Shown piece after piece: positions 29,323-38,068 of a stretch of 64,000 nucleotides of DNA. Both the position numbers and the translations under genes were made by a program. Below the pieces are notes generated by a model that worked only from the letters and a program-made list of their open reading frames with translations, was not told where the DNA came from and did no database searches. The DNA lies in assembly GCA_052148435.1 (NCBI GenBank), contig JBKQIF010000055.1, positions 1 to 64,000 of the forward strand. Reading direction: 5' to 3'. Source of the stretch: JBEKYD01 sp052148435 (GTDB taxonomy: Bacteria; Acidobacteriota; Terriglobia; Bryobacterales; Bryobacteraceae). Each line of letters begins with the position of its first letter. Positions within the stretch are counted from its first letter, which is position 1.

Positions 29323-30216
29323 CTAGAAAGCTCCGGCAGGGACGGGGACGGGGACAGGCAGCGCCGGCGAGCGCCATGGAAGCGGCCGCGGCGAGCGACG
29401 GGCGTGGTCCGGCAAGGGGCTCGATATCACTGGAGCCTGAGACAGGCAGGTACCGAGTTCGCCGATCCAAGCCCGGTACTTGGGATTGGGATAGCGGGAA
29501 TCGAAGCGCAGAATTTCCATTTCACATCGATACTGCGGATCGTAATAAGGAGGCAGTTCTTCTCCATCCGCCTGTAATGCGGAGAGACCGAGGCGGCGGA
29601 GTATGGGCGCCGAATCATGCCTGCGGGTGGCGGTGGCGAGTCCGGAGCACCCTCCCAGCAATTGCAGGAGTCCGTAGGTACTCAAGATGGTTCGCAAGGG
29701 TTCGGCAGTCAAACGGCGCTCCGGCGAGACTGCCCAGCCTCCGACTTCCCCAAAACCGATTCGCTCCCGTTCGGCCCGGGTCATTTCACGCTCCACTGCC
29801 TGACGTAATACGGGGCCCCAAACCGCGGAACTCGTCAGGGCGGAATGGCGGAGCCAGAGCTCGTCGAATCTGGTGCAGTTTCCTTCCGGAAAAAAGCGTA
29901 AACAAGCCACTATGGCACCGGCCTTATTCAATGTAAGCACGTGCCAACTGTATTCGTCGATCACGAGTCTGTGGCGGCCATCAGCCGTCAATTCGTCGGG
30001 CAGAATGGCATGGTCCTCAAGATAAACGGAGCCGCGAAAGCGTTGCATCTCCGCAAGCAAGTTGGAGCGCAGGGCGCCGTTCCGTTCTATGTGCTTGAAA
30101 ACAGGAGGAACTTCGGTTGCAACAGGACATAGAACCACCGGGGAGAACCCCGTTGAAGCAAAAGAGCTGATAATAGATCTCACCGGTAGATTTCTCCAAA
30201 AAAGGCATTTGCCCAA
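29323..30216 (-). CDS. GNAT/LuxI-like N-acyltransferase (PEP-CTERM-associated type)
   Basis: Protein of up to 297 residues with weak resemblance to acyl-homoserine-lactone synthases and to the acyltransferases found with PEP-CTERM systems. The pattern DEYSWHVL....GAIVACLRFFP (87-110) fits the beta strands of a GNAT fold, as does FGEVGGWAVSP (155-165). The first 40 residues are not convincing, and the true start may lie further in, near residue 27 or later. The C-terminal 30 residues are Pro/Arg-rich. It heads a probable operon with the flavoprotein and lies upstream of the PEP-CTERM gene. Confidence 0.6.
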   Translation of the reverse strand: MGKCLFWRNLPVRSIISSFASTGFSPVVLCPVATEVPPVFKHIERNGALRSNLLAEMQRFRGSVYLEDHAILPDELTADGRHRLVIDEYSWHVLTLNKAGAIVACLRFFPEGNCTRFDELWLRHSALTSSAVWGPVLRQAVEREMTRAERERIGFGEVGGWAVSPERRLTAEPLRTILSTYGLLQLLGGCSGLATATRRHDSAPILRRLGLSALQADGEELPPYYDPQYRCEMEILRFDSRYPNPKYRAWIGELGTCLSQAPVISSPLPDHARRSPRPLPWRSPALPVPVPVPAGAF

Positions 30217-30548
30217 TGTCGCCTTTCGGTCGGAATTGAAACCTGCGAGAAAGCGTAAACTCTATGAAAGCCGGCCCTAAAAAAGGCGCATTTATATCCT
30301 AGTTCGCCCTTGCAGCAAATGTCTGCCCTGAAAAAAGACAGTATTAGTTAGGAAGGCAAGATAACTATTCGGGGCGAAATTGTGTTAATTTTTACAAACT
30401 CTCTAATTTGTGAAGAAAGAAACAGTGCAATTGATCGGCCAACCTGGGGTGCTCTGAACAAGAGTCTTGCGGGTGGTTCCGAGAACCTTTTACACTTCTT
30501 TGGAATGCACCTTTTACACGGTTATCCAGGATGACACGATCCCCCCAA
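30217..30548. other. AT-richer intergenic region upstream of the acyltransferase
   Basis: This 332-base gap is visibly richer in A and T than its surroundings and contains no supported gene. It separates the 3' end of the vitamin B6 operon from the acyltransferase gene on the same strand and holds a candidate promoter at 30291-30318. Two short similar motifs, AAAGGCG at 30284-30290 and GTCGCCTTT in the opposite sense near 30219-30227, flank the leader. Confidence 0.6.
30291..30318 (-). promoter_or_regulatory. Candidate promoter of the acyltransferase gene
   Basis: On the minus strand TTGCTG (30318-30313) and TATAAA (30296-30291) are 16 bases apart, about 75 bases upstream of the annotated start. 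Confidence 0.45.
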
Positions 30549-31010
30549 TTACACCGGGAGCTGGCCGCTACCCTGGCCACGGAAGCGGGAGCGGGGTTGG
30601 GGGTGCTCGCGGCGGAGATCGAGGAGCAGCTTCATGACGCGTTGTTCGATTTCGTCGCGCACCTGGCAGTGCTTGTCGTAATCCATGGCGACGGGGTCGG
30701 GCACTTCCCATTCTTCGACGGGCGCCTTCAGGTCTTGGCGCAAGGGCACGCCGCTGATGTTGACGACGGCATCGAATTGTACGCGGGCGAGCTGGCGCAG
30801 GGTCTTGGGAAAATGTTCGCTCAAGTCGATGTTCTTTTCGCGCATGGCGCGGATGGTATCGGAGGCCACGCGAGTGGCCGGTGCGAGACCGGCGCTGGCC
30901 GCAATCAGGACGTCGGACCCATAGTGGCGGGCGAACCCCTCGGCCATTTGGCTGCGGCAGGCGTTGCCGATGCACACAAACAGAACGCGTTTTTTGTCGC
31001 GGCCGCTCAC
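30549..31010 (-). CDS. Low-molecular-weight protein-tyrosine phosphatase/ArsC-like protein
   Basis: Protein of 153 residues with the phosphatase P-loop CIGNACRS (C13, R19) near the N-terminus and the general-acid segment VPDPV. The continuation SQMAEGFARHYG resembles thioredoxin-coupled arsenate reductases as much as tyrosine phosphatases, so both are possible. GTG 31010 overlaps the pdxT stop as GTGA; the longer open frame upstream is a shadow of pdxT. The Arg/Pro-rich last 20 residues are unusual. Confidence 0.85.
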   Translation of the reverse strand: MSGRDKKRVLFVCIGNACRSQMAEGFARHYGSDVLIAASAGLAPATRVASDTIRAMREKNIDLSEHFPKTLRQLARVQFDAVVNISGVPLRQDLKAPVEEWEVPDPVAMDYDKHCQVRDEIEQRVMKLLLDLRREHPQPRSRFRGQGSGQLPV

Positions 31011-31585
31011 AGTTTCTCCAGGAAAAGGGCGTGCACGCGGGGATCGGCGCTCAATTCGGGATGGAAGGTGGCGGCCAGGTGGCGGCCCTGCTCGACCAGC
31101 ACCGGGTCGCCGTGGTATTCCGCCAGAACTCGAACGGAAGGGCCGAGCCGGCGGATGATGGGAGCGCGGATGAAAACGGCTTCCAGCTTGCCGGGGGCGG
31201 TGCGGGATTCGAATTCCGGCTCGACCTCGATTTCCACCACGCGGCTGTCGATCTGCCGCCCGTAGGCGTTCCGTTCCACTCCGATATCCATCAGCCCCAG
31301 CGACTCCTGCGCGGGATGGGAGACGTCGCTGGCAATCAGGATGGCCCCGGCGCACGTGCCGAAAACGGGCTTCTCCCGTCCAAACGCGGCTAGGGGCTCC
31401 ATAAGATTATCGTAGCGAAGAAGCTTGAGCATGGTGGTGCTCTCACCGCCGGGAATCACCAGGCCGTCGATCCGGCCGAATTGTTCCCGGCTGCGCACAA
31501 AGACGGCGCGGGCGCCGGCGCGAACGATAGCCGCGCCGTGCGCCGCGAAATCGCCCTGCAGCGCCAGGACGCCGACCTGCTTCAT
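31007..31585 (-). CDS. pdxT: Pyridoxal 5'-phosphate synthase glutaminase subunit PdxT
   Basis: Class-I glutamine amidotransferase of 192 residues that supplies ammonia to PdxS for making pyridoxal 5'-phosphate. The catalytic triad is visible: C78 in VFGTCAGAI, and H175 and E177 in TFHPELS. The segments GVLALQGDFAAH and IPGGESTT are typical. Its ATG overlaps the pdxS stop by one base (TAATG), which fits the fixed stoichiometry of the PdxS-PdxT complex. Confidence 0.96.
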   Translation of the reverse strand: MKQVGVLALQGDFAAHGAAIVRAGARAVFVRSREQFGRIDGLVIPGGESTTMLKLLRYDNLMEPLAAFGREKPVFGTCAGAILIASDVSHPAQESLGLMDIGVERNAYGRQIDSRVVEIEVEPEFESRTAPGKLEAVFIRAPIIRRLGPSVRVLAEYHGDPVLVEQGRHLAATFHPELSADPRVHALFLEKL

Positions 31586-32475
31586 TACCAGCCCCGGGTC
31601 TGCATCAGCTCCGATTCGGGCAGTTTGGAGATGTCCAGGCCGGGCATGGCGTCACCCAGGGCGCGGCTGGCGGCGAGCAGTTTTTCGGGGTCGAGGTAGT
31701 TCTTGGCAGCCTGCACGATGGCGGTGGCGCGGGCCGCCGGATCGGAGGATTTGAAGATGCCGGAACCGACGAAAACGGCTTCGGCGCCGAGCTGCATCAC
31801 CAGGGCCGCATCGGCCGGAGTGGCAATGCCGCCCGCCGAAAAATTCGGTACCGGGAGCTGGCCATGTTCGGCCACCCATTCGACCAGCTCCAGGGGCGCC
31901 CCGAGCTCCTTGGACTGGTGCACCAGCTCTTCTTTACCGAGCACGGTGAGCTGCTTCATTTGCTTAACGATGGTGCGGATGTGGCGCACCGCTTCGACAA
32001 TGTTGCCGGAGCCGGCCTCGCCCTTGGTGCGGATCATGGCGGCGCCTTCGGCAATACGGCGGAGCGCTTCGCCGAGGTTGCGGGCGCCGCAGACGAACGG
32101 CACCTTGAACGGCGTCTTATTTATATGGTTCTCTTCGTCGGCGGGGGTGAGCACTTCGCTCTCATCGATGTAATCGACGCCGAGCGATTCCAGAATGCGC
32201 GCTTCGACGAAGTGGCCGATGCGCGCCTTGGCCATCACCGGGATGGTGACGGTGCTCATGATTTTTTCGATGATGGCGATGTTGGCCATGCGGGCGACGC
32301 CGCCTTCTTTACGGATGTCGGCGGGGACGCGCTCCAGAGCCATGACGGCGCTGGCGCCCGCATCTTCGGCGATCTTGGCCTGATCGGCGTTGGTGACGTC
32401 CATGATGACGCCGCCCTTGAGCATCTCGGCCAATCCGACCTTTAGCCGGAACTGCTCACTGGAGAACTGAAACAT
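31585..32475 (-). CDS. pdxS: Pyridoxal 5'-phosphate synthase subunit PdxS
   Basis: TIM-barrel synthase of 296 residues that builds pyridoxal 5'-phosphate from ribose 5-phosphate, glyceraldehyde 3-phosphate and ammonia. The near-invariant segments KVGLAEMLKGGVIMDV, GASAVMALERVPADIR and MAKARIGHFVEA are present, including the lysines that hold the substrate. A GGGAGG ribosome binding site precedes the ATG at 32475. It is the second gene after a MocR-type regulator, on the same strand. Confidence 0.97.
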   Translation of the reverse strand: MFQFSSEQFRLKVGLAEMLKGGVIMDVTNADQAKIAEDAGASAVMALERVPADIRKEGGVARMANIAIIEKIMSTVTIPVMAKARIGHFVEARILESLGVDYIDESEVLTPADEENHINKTPFKVPFVCGARNLGEALRRIAEGAAMIRTKGEAGSGNIVEAVRHIRTIVKQMKQLTVLGKEELVHQSKELGAPLELVEWVAEHGQLPVPNFSAGGIATPADAALVMQLGAEAVFVGSGIFKSSDPAARATAIVQAAKNYLDPEKLLAASRALGDAMPGLDISKLPESELMQTRGW

Positions 32476-32512
32476 TTCGTCGTATACCTCCCAATAAAAA
32501 CGGTTTCGAACT

Positions 32513-34000
32513 TTAGACCATGGCCGGGGCGGGCTCGTCGTCGCGGACGGCGCCGGCCAGCTCGGCGGAAACGATGCGGCCGAGAATCGACAGTCCCTCG
32601 CGGATTTCCGCCGGCGACAGGCCGGCGAAACTCAGGCGGAGGCCGCCGGGGTCGTGACGCGACACGGCGAAGTAACGCGCCGGCAGGAAACTGACGCCTT
32701 CCTTTTGGGCGCGGCCGAGGAGGGCCGCGGCATCCAGAGGCTCGGGCAGGCGCAGCCAGAGATTCATGCCGCCTTCGGGGGTAGTCCAGCGCGCGCCGGG
32801 CGGCAACAGGTCGCGGCAGGCAGCCAGAGTGGCGCGCAGGCGATCGCGGCCGGCTTCGAGCATACGGGCAAGGTGCGCCGCCAGGCGGCCGGATTCGGCG
32901 AACTCCAGCAGCACGGCTTGAGAGAGCTGGTCGCTATGCAGGTCGGCAGTCTCTTTGGCCTGGCGCAGGCGGTCGAGGAGCGGCTTGGGACCGACCACCC
33001 AGCCGACACGCAGACCGGGAAAGCTGATTTTAGAAAAGCTGCGGAGCAACACGGTGCCGTCGCCGCGATCGAGCTGCTTCAGGGGCGGGATGGCCTGGCC
33101 CTCGTAGCGCAGGTCGACGTAGGGATCGTTTTCGACCACCGGGACGCGGGCCGCGCGAGCGGCATCGAGCAGGGCGTGACGCGCCGCCAGCGGCAGGGTA
33201 GCCCCGGTGGGATTCTGAAAATTGGGCGTCACCACCAACAGGCGAGGGCGCTCGCGCTGAAGGATGCGGGCCAGCGCCGGCACTTCCAGCCCTTCGGCGG
33301 ACACCGGAACTCCGGCCAGTTGCGCGCCCAAGCCGGCCAGCAAATTCTTCAAACCGGGGTAGATGGGATCCTCGACGGCTACCGTATCGCCGGGCGAGAG
33401 AAGGACACGGCCGATCAGGTCGAGCGCCTGCTGGCAACCGTTAGTGATGAGCACGTCGTCGTTCGGTCCGGCCAACCCCTGGCGGCGGGCGTCTTCAAGA
33501 AGATAACGCCGCAGCGGTTCATAGCCGCCGGGCGAACCGAGCTGCAAAATGTCGGCCAGGTCGGCATGCTCCAGCACGGCAGCGCAGGTGGCGCGAAATT
33601 CGTCCAGGGGAAACAGGTCGCGAGACGGACGGGAGGTGGCAAAGCTGATGGTCTGGCGGGGCAAGGTGTCGCGGCTGGCTGCCGCACCGTGGCCGGTCGT
33701 GCCGGGTTCGGGGCGGCTGCTCCAATTGACGCCAGCGACGGAGGGACGCGCCGCGGCGCCGGTGACGAAGCTGCCGCGGCCGACATGGCCGCTGATCAGG
33801 CCCTCGGTTTCGAGCATTTCGTAAGCTGCGGAAATCGTGGTGCGGTTCAGGCCAAGCAAGCCAGCCAATTCGCGAGTGGCTGGGAGGCGTTCTCCGGTGG
33901 GCAGCTCACCGGAGCGGATTCTTGCTGCAATTTGCACAAAAATCTGCCGGTAGAGAGGGATATCGGAGTCATGCCGAAGCTGCGGCGTGAAATCCATCAT
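32513..34000 (-). CDS. MocR-family regulator (GntR HTH fused to aminotransferase fold), PdxR-like
   Basis: Transcription factor of about 495 residues. A GntR winged helix (residues about 5-75, PLYRQIFVQIAARIRSGELP and LNRTTISAAYEMLETEGLIS) is joined by a Ser/Pro-rich linker to an aminotransferase-fold domain. The PLP lysine is in SFSKISFPGLRVGW, and PNFQNPTG is also conserved. PdxR proteins of this family sense pyridoxal phosphate and control pdxST, and pdxS follows directly, so this job is likely. Unlike many pdxR genes it is co-directional with pdxST, not divergent. Starts at 33997, 34000, 34009 or GTG 34027 are all possible. Confidence 0.9.
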   Translation of the reverse strand: MMDFTPQLRHDSDIPLYRQIFVQIAARIRSGELPTGERLPATRELAGLLGLNRTTISAAYEMLETEGLISGHVGRGSFVTGAAARPSVAGVNWSSRPEPGTTGHGAAASRDTLPRQTISFATSRPSRDLFPLDEFRATCAAVLEHADLADILQLGSPGGYEPLRRYLLEDARRQGLAGPNDDVLITNGCQQALDLIGRVLLSPGDTVAVEDPIYPGLKNLLAGLGAQLAGVPVSAEGLEVPALARILQRERPRLLVVTPNFQNPTGATLPLAARHALLDAARAARVPVVENDPYVDLRYEGQAIPPLKQLDRGDGTVLLRSFSKISFPGLRVGWVVGPKPLLDRLRQAKETADLHSDQLSQAVLLEFAESGRLAAHLARMLEAGRDRLRATLAACRDLLPPGARWTTPEGGMNLWLRLPEPLDAAALLGRAQKEGVSFLPARYFAVSRHDPGGLRLSFAGLSPAEIREGLSILGRIVSAELAGAVRDDEPAPAMV

Positions 34001-34065
34001 CCAAAGCATACCATATTGGATGGGCACGATTGGGGCAAGCGGGGCAGCCGGGACTCTACATAAAT

Positions 34066-34165
34066 GGTAGGGCGGTGGACCCGCTGTTCTCCCGGAGAAT
34101 CAAGCGCTCACCATCTCCGGCAAGCCGGCCAGGGGGCCGGCTGCAGACCGGGGGTCCGCCCCACC
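34066..34165. repeat. Imperfect inverted repeat region
   Basis: GGTAGGGCGGTGGACCC (34066-34082) and GGGGGTCCGCCCCACC (34150-34165) form an imperfect inverted pair around an inner hairpin of CCGGC/GCCGG elements (34117-34142). It fills the gap between the MocR gene and the 3' end of the restriction-modification gene and may end the latter's transcript. Confidence 0.5.
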
Positions 34166-34227
34166 GTGTGTGCCGGGGTTCGAAATTGGGGGCTGAGTGG
34201 CTTTGGACTGATAACGGTTGGCCAGCG

Positions 34228-37134
34228 CTAGCGGTAGTTCGGGAGGGCTCTTACGATTCGCAACGTTTCGACGCTGACCCGTATCACCTGCCCGGCCAGT
34301 CGCACGATGTAGCCGGGATCGTCCTCGCGGTTCGGGTCGGACTCGCCTTTCACCTGGTATTGGTCAACGACCCATTCCAGTGCCGAGCGCGACCCGAGAC
34401 GGTACTCGAAGGCTTCCGCCGGAATGCCGGTGAGGGTGATCGACTCGTTCACCTTGAGCGACTGCCGATCCGCGCTCAGCTTCATCTTGGCGACGCGCTC
34501 GGAGTACGGGACGTCTTTGTTCTCGACGAATTCCAGCGGCCAGGGATCGAGCGATTCGTATTCCACATGCAGGTGCGCCAGCTCCTTCCCGGCTTGGGCG
34601 AAAGCGGCGAAATCGGGAGCGAAGGGAATGCGCGGCAGTTCACGCTTGAGATTCGCCGCGTAGCGCTCGCGGTATTCGGGGTGGTGCAGCAGGGCGTAGA
34701 GATAATGAAAGACGTCTTCCTTGGTAATGGAGTCGTCGGAGTAGCGCTGGCGGAGTTGGGCGACGGCGGAGTCCTTGAGGTGGGAGAGAGGGAAGCACTG
34801 GCAGCTTGCTCCCGCGCCGACTACGTGCAGGTCTGGAACCACGTCGGTCATCAGTGTCATGAACGGCTTCTGGGAGGTAGACTCCGATACGGCGATGGCC
34901 TTACCGGACAGGCCGGGCCACTGAAGCACGCGGTCGATGGCGATTCGATCAAAGAACAGCCACCGCTTCGTGAACGGGCGATACAGCGCAGGGCGGATCT
35001 TGGCGTCTTCAAACGCCGCCAGATTGCCGCGCTTGACGTTCAGCTTAAGGCCCTCGCTCCATTTGAGATGGTTGGGCCAGTCAGCGTCCGGACGGGCCTT
35101 ATGGCGGTGGGCCTGTGTGTTGTATTCGTCTGTGAACGACTGCATCCGATTGGAAAGCGCATCGCGGCTCCAATCGTAGACAGCGGCGTCACGATTCGTG
35201 CTTACGCCCAGGGTTTGGAGCTCAAACATGTCAGAGATGGAGGGCCGCGCGGCGAACTCGTCGCCGTGCTTGGTGGAAATCCAGTTATGCTCGTCGTCTG
35301 GCTCAAATTCCTGCCAAGCGACCTCGCCGACCGAGAGGAACTCAAGCTTCTGGCCTTTGCGCCACGTTTCCGGCACGCGATGGTACCGGAGGCGTTGCTT
35401 GGCCCCTTTCCTTTTGACTGCCAGCGTAATGCCTACGCCCACTTGAATCCCGAACACATTATGCGTTGTCCCGCTGAGCTTCGGATTTTCCCGCACGTCG
35501 CCGTGAAGGTCGATGTGGTCGATCCGTTGGAAGTCGCGCAGTAGGTGATCGCGCATTCCGTCGAAAGAGGACCTGAAGGTGAAGCTGTTGTTCGAGATGA
35601 AACAGACCAATCCATCCCTGTCCCCGAGGCGGTCGGAGGCCCAGCGAAAAAATCTGACGTACATGTCCGAGAGCTTGTTCTTCAGCGTGGCGCTTGAGTC
35701 GGCGGCGTACGTGCGCTCGACGCGACGGTCGACCTCGTCATGTTTCCGGTTCTTGTTATTGTCGTTCTCGCTTTTTTGCCCCACGTTGTAGGGCGGGTTG
35801 CCGATAATCACGGTGATGGCCGCTTCCTTTTCCCGCTCCACGCGTTCGGTGTTGGCGGCGGTGAAGAGCCCGATCTGTTGCGACTCCGCCATGTCCAGCG
35901 TGTCGACGAAGCACAGGCCGGGAAAGGGCTCATATTCGTTCATCCGCTCGTAGTAGGCGTGCTCGATGTTCAGGCTGGCTACGTAGTAGGGCAGCAGCAT
36001 CACCTCATTCGCAAACAGCCGCTTCTGGTACGCTTCCGCCAGCGCCCGCCCAGGCATGCGCTCGATCAGGTTCACCAGAAAATTTCCGGTCCCCGTGCAC
36101 GGGTCGAGAATCATGACTTCCGGCGAGGCCAGCGTGTACCCGAATTCCTCCTTTAGCGCCTGCTCCACGGAGCTGCACATGTAGTCGACGATCTCGCGCG
36201 GCGTGTACACAATGCCGTGCGTGTCCGCGACACTCGGCGAGAAACGCTGGAAGAATTGCTCGTAGACGGAGTTGAGAAAATCCTGCTTCTCGGTGAAGTG
36301 GCTAAGATTTGCGCCCTGCCGCTCGATGGCGTTGTAGTAGGGGTCGAGCTTCTTCAGGAATTCCGCCGACGAAAAGCTGCCGGAGGCGAGCGCATCGATC
36401 ACGTTCTCGACCTGGGCGGCGATTACGTTGCGCTTGGTGAACTCGGGGTTCTGGAACAGGTTCCGCATCAGCCGCTCGGTCAAAAGATGCTGGATCAGCA
36501 TCTCATCCACGTTTCCGTCCGAAAGGTCGGGATTGAGGGAGGCGCGGCAAAGCGTGACGAAAGTTGCAAAGGCCTCGCGGAATTTGCGGTTCTTCTTGTG
36601 CGCCTCGGCGATGTGTTCGCTCAGCGACTGGGCCAGGTCCGGGATGCGGCTCTTGAACTCGTTCATGGCGCGCTCGAACTCGCGCTCGTGCGACTCGTCG
36701 TGCGACAGGAAGCGGTTCAGAAGGTCCGCGACTTTGACCGCCTCCGCGAGGGCGAATTCGCCCGCCTCGCCGCGGTCCTGGTAGAGGACCGCTACGCGCG
36801 TGTCCTCAAAGATGGTGTTGCGCGCGGGGTACCCGGCCTTGAGCTTCTTCTGGATCTCGGCGGCGAGGTGGTCCGAGGTGTCCTTGGCTTCCCACCACCC
36901 ACGCGCCAACCGGAACTCGTCGCGCACGGTGCCGTCGGGCACCACCCGTTTTCCACCGGAGTAGGTGGAGAGTTCGGGCACCAGGGTCCAGCCGCGCCGC
37001 TTCGCAGCTTTGTCGAGGAGGTTCTGGAACGGCCCCTTCAGGCCCAGTTCGTGGACTACGAGCTGGTCTTTCAGGTGTTGGAGATCCTTCTGGTATGCCT
37101 TGATGATCGGATCGCTGGGGGCCAGTTCCAACAT
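34228..37134 (-). CDS. Single-chain type IIG/ISP-like restriction-modification enzyme
   Basis: Protein of 968 residues that appears to hold nuclease, methyltransferase and target recognition in one chain. The N-terminal domain has a PD-(D/E)xK signature: P66-D67, then E82-A83-K84. An adenine-N6 methyltransferase domain follows, with motif I DPCTGTGN (344-351) and motif IV NPPY (447-450). The C-terminal third (VFHYLYALLHHPEYRERYAA and beyond) resembles the specificity domain of type ISP enzymes such as LlaBIII. The helicase-like region of those roughly 1500-residue enzymes is absent, so it should cut without ATP-driven translocation. It faces a toxin-antitoxin pair across a short divergent gap. 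Confidence 0.83.
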   Translation of the reverse strand: MLELAPSDPIIKAYQKDLQHLKDQLVVHELGLKGPFQNLLDKAAKRRGWTLVPELSTYSGGKRVVPDGTVRDEFRLARGWWEAKDTSDHLAAEIQKKLKAGYPARNTIFEDTRVAVLYQDRGEAGEFALAEAVKVADLLNRFLSHDESHEREFERAMNEFKSRIPDLAQSLSEHIAEAHKKNRKFREAFATFVTLCRASLNPDLSDGNVDEMLIQHLLTERLMRNLFQNPEFTKRNVIAAQVENVIDALASGSFSSAEFLKKLDPYYNAIERQGANLSHFTEKQDFLNSVYEQFFQRFSPSVADTHGIVYTPREIVDYMCSSVEQALKEEFGYTLASPEVMILDPCTGTGNFLVNLIERMPGRALAEAYQKRLFANEVMLLPYYVASLNIEHAYYERMNEYEPFPGLCFVDTLDMAESQQIGLFTAANTERVEREKEAAITVIIGNPPYNVGQKSENDNNKNRKHDEVDRRVERTYAADSSATLKNKLSDMYVRFFRWASDRLGDRDGLVCFISNNSFTFRSSFDGMRDHLLRDFQRIDHIDLHGDVRENPKLSGTTHNVFGIQVGVGITLAVKRKGAKQRLRYHRVPETWRKGQKLEFLSVGEVAWQEFEPDDEHNWISTKHGDEFAARPSISDMFELQTLGVSTNRDAAVYDWSRDALSNRMQSFTDEYNTQAHRHKARPDADWPNHLKWSEGLKLNVKRGNLAAFEDAKIRPALYRPFTKRWLFFDRIAIDRVLQWPGLSGKAIAVSESTSQKPFMTLMTDVVPDLHVVGAGASCQCFPLSHLKDSAVAQLRQRYSDDSITKEDVFHYLYALLHHPEYRERYAANLKRELPRIPFAPDFAAFAQAGKELAHLHVEYESLDPWPLEFVENKDVPYSERVAKMKLSADRQSLKVNESITLTGIPAEAFEYRLGSRSALEWVVDQYQVKGESDPNREDDPGYIVRLAGQVIRVSVETLRIVRALPNYR

Positions 37135-37227
37135 CGGATCACTATGGTATCAGCCATCAACGGGACGTATTAAGGCGTAAGGGCAAGCTAAAGCATGCCC
37201 CACCTCGAACAGCGTGCTAAGCTGATA

Positions 37228-37250
37228 TCTGACTGGTCTGACTGGTCAGA
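37228..37250 (+). promoter_or_regulatory. Candidate operator of the toxin-antitoxin pair
   Basis: TCTGACTGGTCTGACTGGTC continues to AGA at 37250 and contains the palindrome CTGAC-TG-GTCAG plus a direct repeat of TGACTGGTC. It lies just upstream of a GGGGAAGA ribosome binding site and the antitoxin ATG, where Phd-type antitoxins bind to repress their own operon. Confidence 0.55.
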
Positions 37251-37262
37251 CAGGGGAAGATC

Positions 37263-37589
37263 ATGCCGAAGGCGCTCCGAAAATCGAAACGGGGGACGGC
37301 TCGCGCGGGCGCCCGCAGCCCAAAGGCGGACGAACATTCGTGGCAGGTTCAAACCGCCAAGGCCCGGTTCAGCGAAGTCTTCCGCCTGGCTCGAACCCAG
37401 GGACCGCAGCGCATTACCCGGCAAGGCAAAGAGGGCGTGGTGATGATCTCGAACGAGCAGTACGACCGGTTAACGGCGAGGCCGCGCCGGCCGAAGAGCA
37501 TCGTGCAGTTCTTCCGGGAATCGCCGCTGGTTGGCGTGGATCTCGATTGGGAGCGCGACAAAGACACGGGTCGCGACATCGATCTGTGA
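37263..37589 (+). CDS. Phd/YefM-family antitoxin
   Basis: Protein of 108 residues. A basic N-terminal stretch of about 25 residues precedes the DNA-binding Phd/YefM fold (WQVQTAKARFSEVFRLA, then PQRITRQGKEGVVMISNEQY). The C-terminal tail (about 80-108) should wrap and neutralise the toxin. Its stop overlaps the toxin's GTG as GTGA, the usual arrangement for these pairs. The likely operator is just upstream. Confidence 0.9.
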   Translation: MPKALRKSKRGTARAGARSPKADEHSWQVQTAKARFSEVFRLARTQGPQRITRQGKEGVVMISNEQYDRLTARPRRPKSIVQFFRESPLVGVDLDWERDKDTGRDIDL

Positions 37590-38011
37590 GCGGTTACCTG
37601 CTCGACACGAACTGCATCTCCGAGCTGGTCCGCCCTAAACCCGAGCCGCGCGTAATGGAATGGATGGAGGCGACGGACGAGGCCCTTTTTCATTTGAGCG
37701 TTCTGACGCTGGGCGAGATCCGGAAAGGTGTGGCGGGGTTGGCTCAAGGCAGACCGAGGACACGCCTGGAAGCGTGGATTGACGTGGAACTGCGGGCGCG
37801 CTTCTCGGGCCGAATCTTGCCGGTTGACTCCGCCATCGCCGACCGCTGGGGATTTCTCGCGGCCGAAGCGAAACGCAAAGGGATCGTTTTGCCTATCATC
37901 GACGGCTTGCTGGCAGCGACCGCGATTCACCACAATCTTACGATCGTTTCACGCAATTCCAGGGACTTTACCGGCGCGCAGGTTGCGGTACTGAATCCCT
38001 GGGAATTGTAA
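37586..38011 (+). CDS. PIN-domain toxin (VapC/FitB type)
   Basis: Predicted ribonuclease toxin of 141 residues with the acidic PIN active site: D7 in YLLDTN, E44 in LGEIRKG, D106 in IIDGLLAATA and D127 after RNS. The last third (HHNLTIVSRNSRDF) is typical of FitB-like VapC. The start is GTG 37586, overlapping the antitoxin stop; the open frame further upstream is a shadow. It probably cleaves tRNA or other RNA when the antitoxin is lost. Confidence 0.92.
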   Translation: MSGYLLDTNCISELVRPKPEPRVMEWMEATDEALFHLSVLTLGEIRKGVAGLAQGRPRTRLEAWIDVELRARFSGRILPVDSAIADRWGFLAAEAKRKGIVLPIIDGLLAATAIHHNLTIVSRNSRDFTGAQVAVLNPWEL

Positions 38012-38068
38012 GATGCAGGCCAAAGGCCTACTCCACGAGCGTCAAAGAAATTGACTGGTAGTAGTAGA

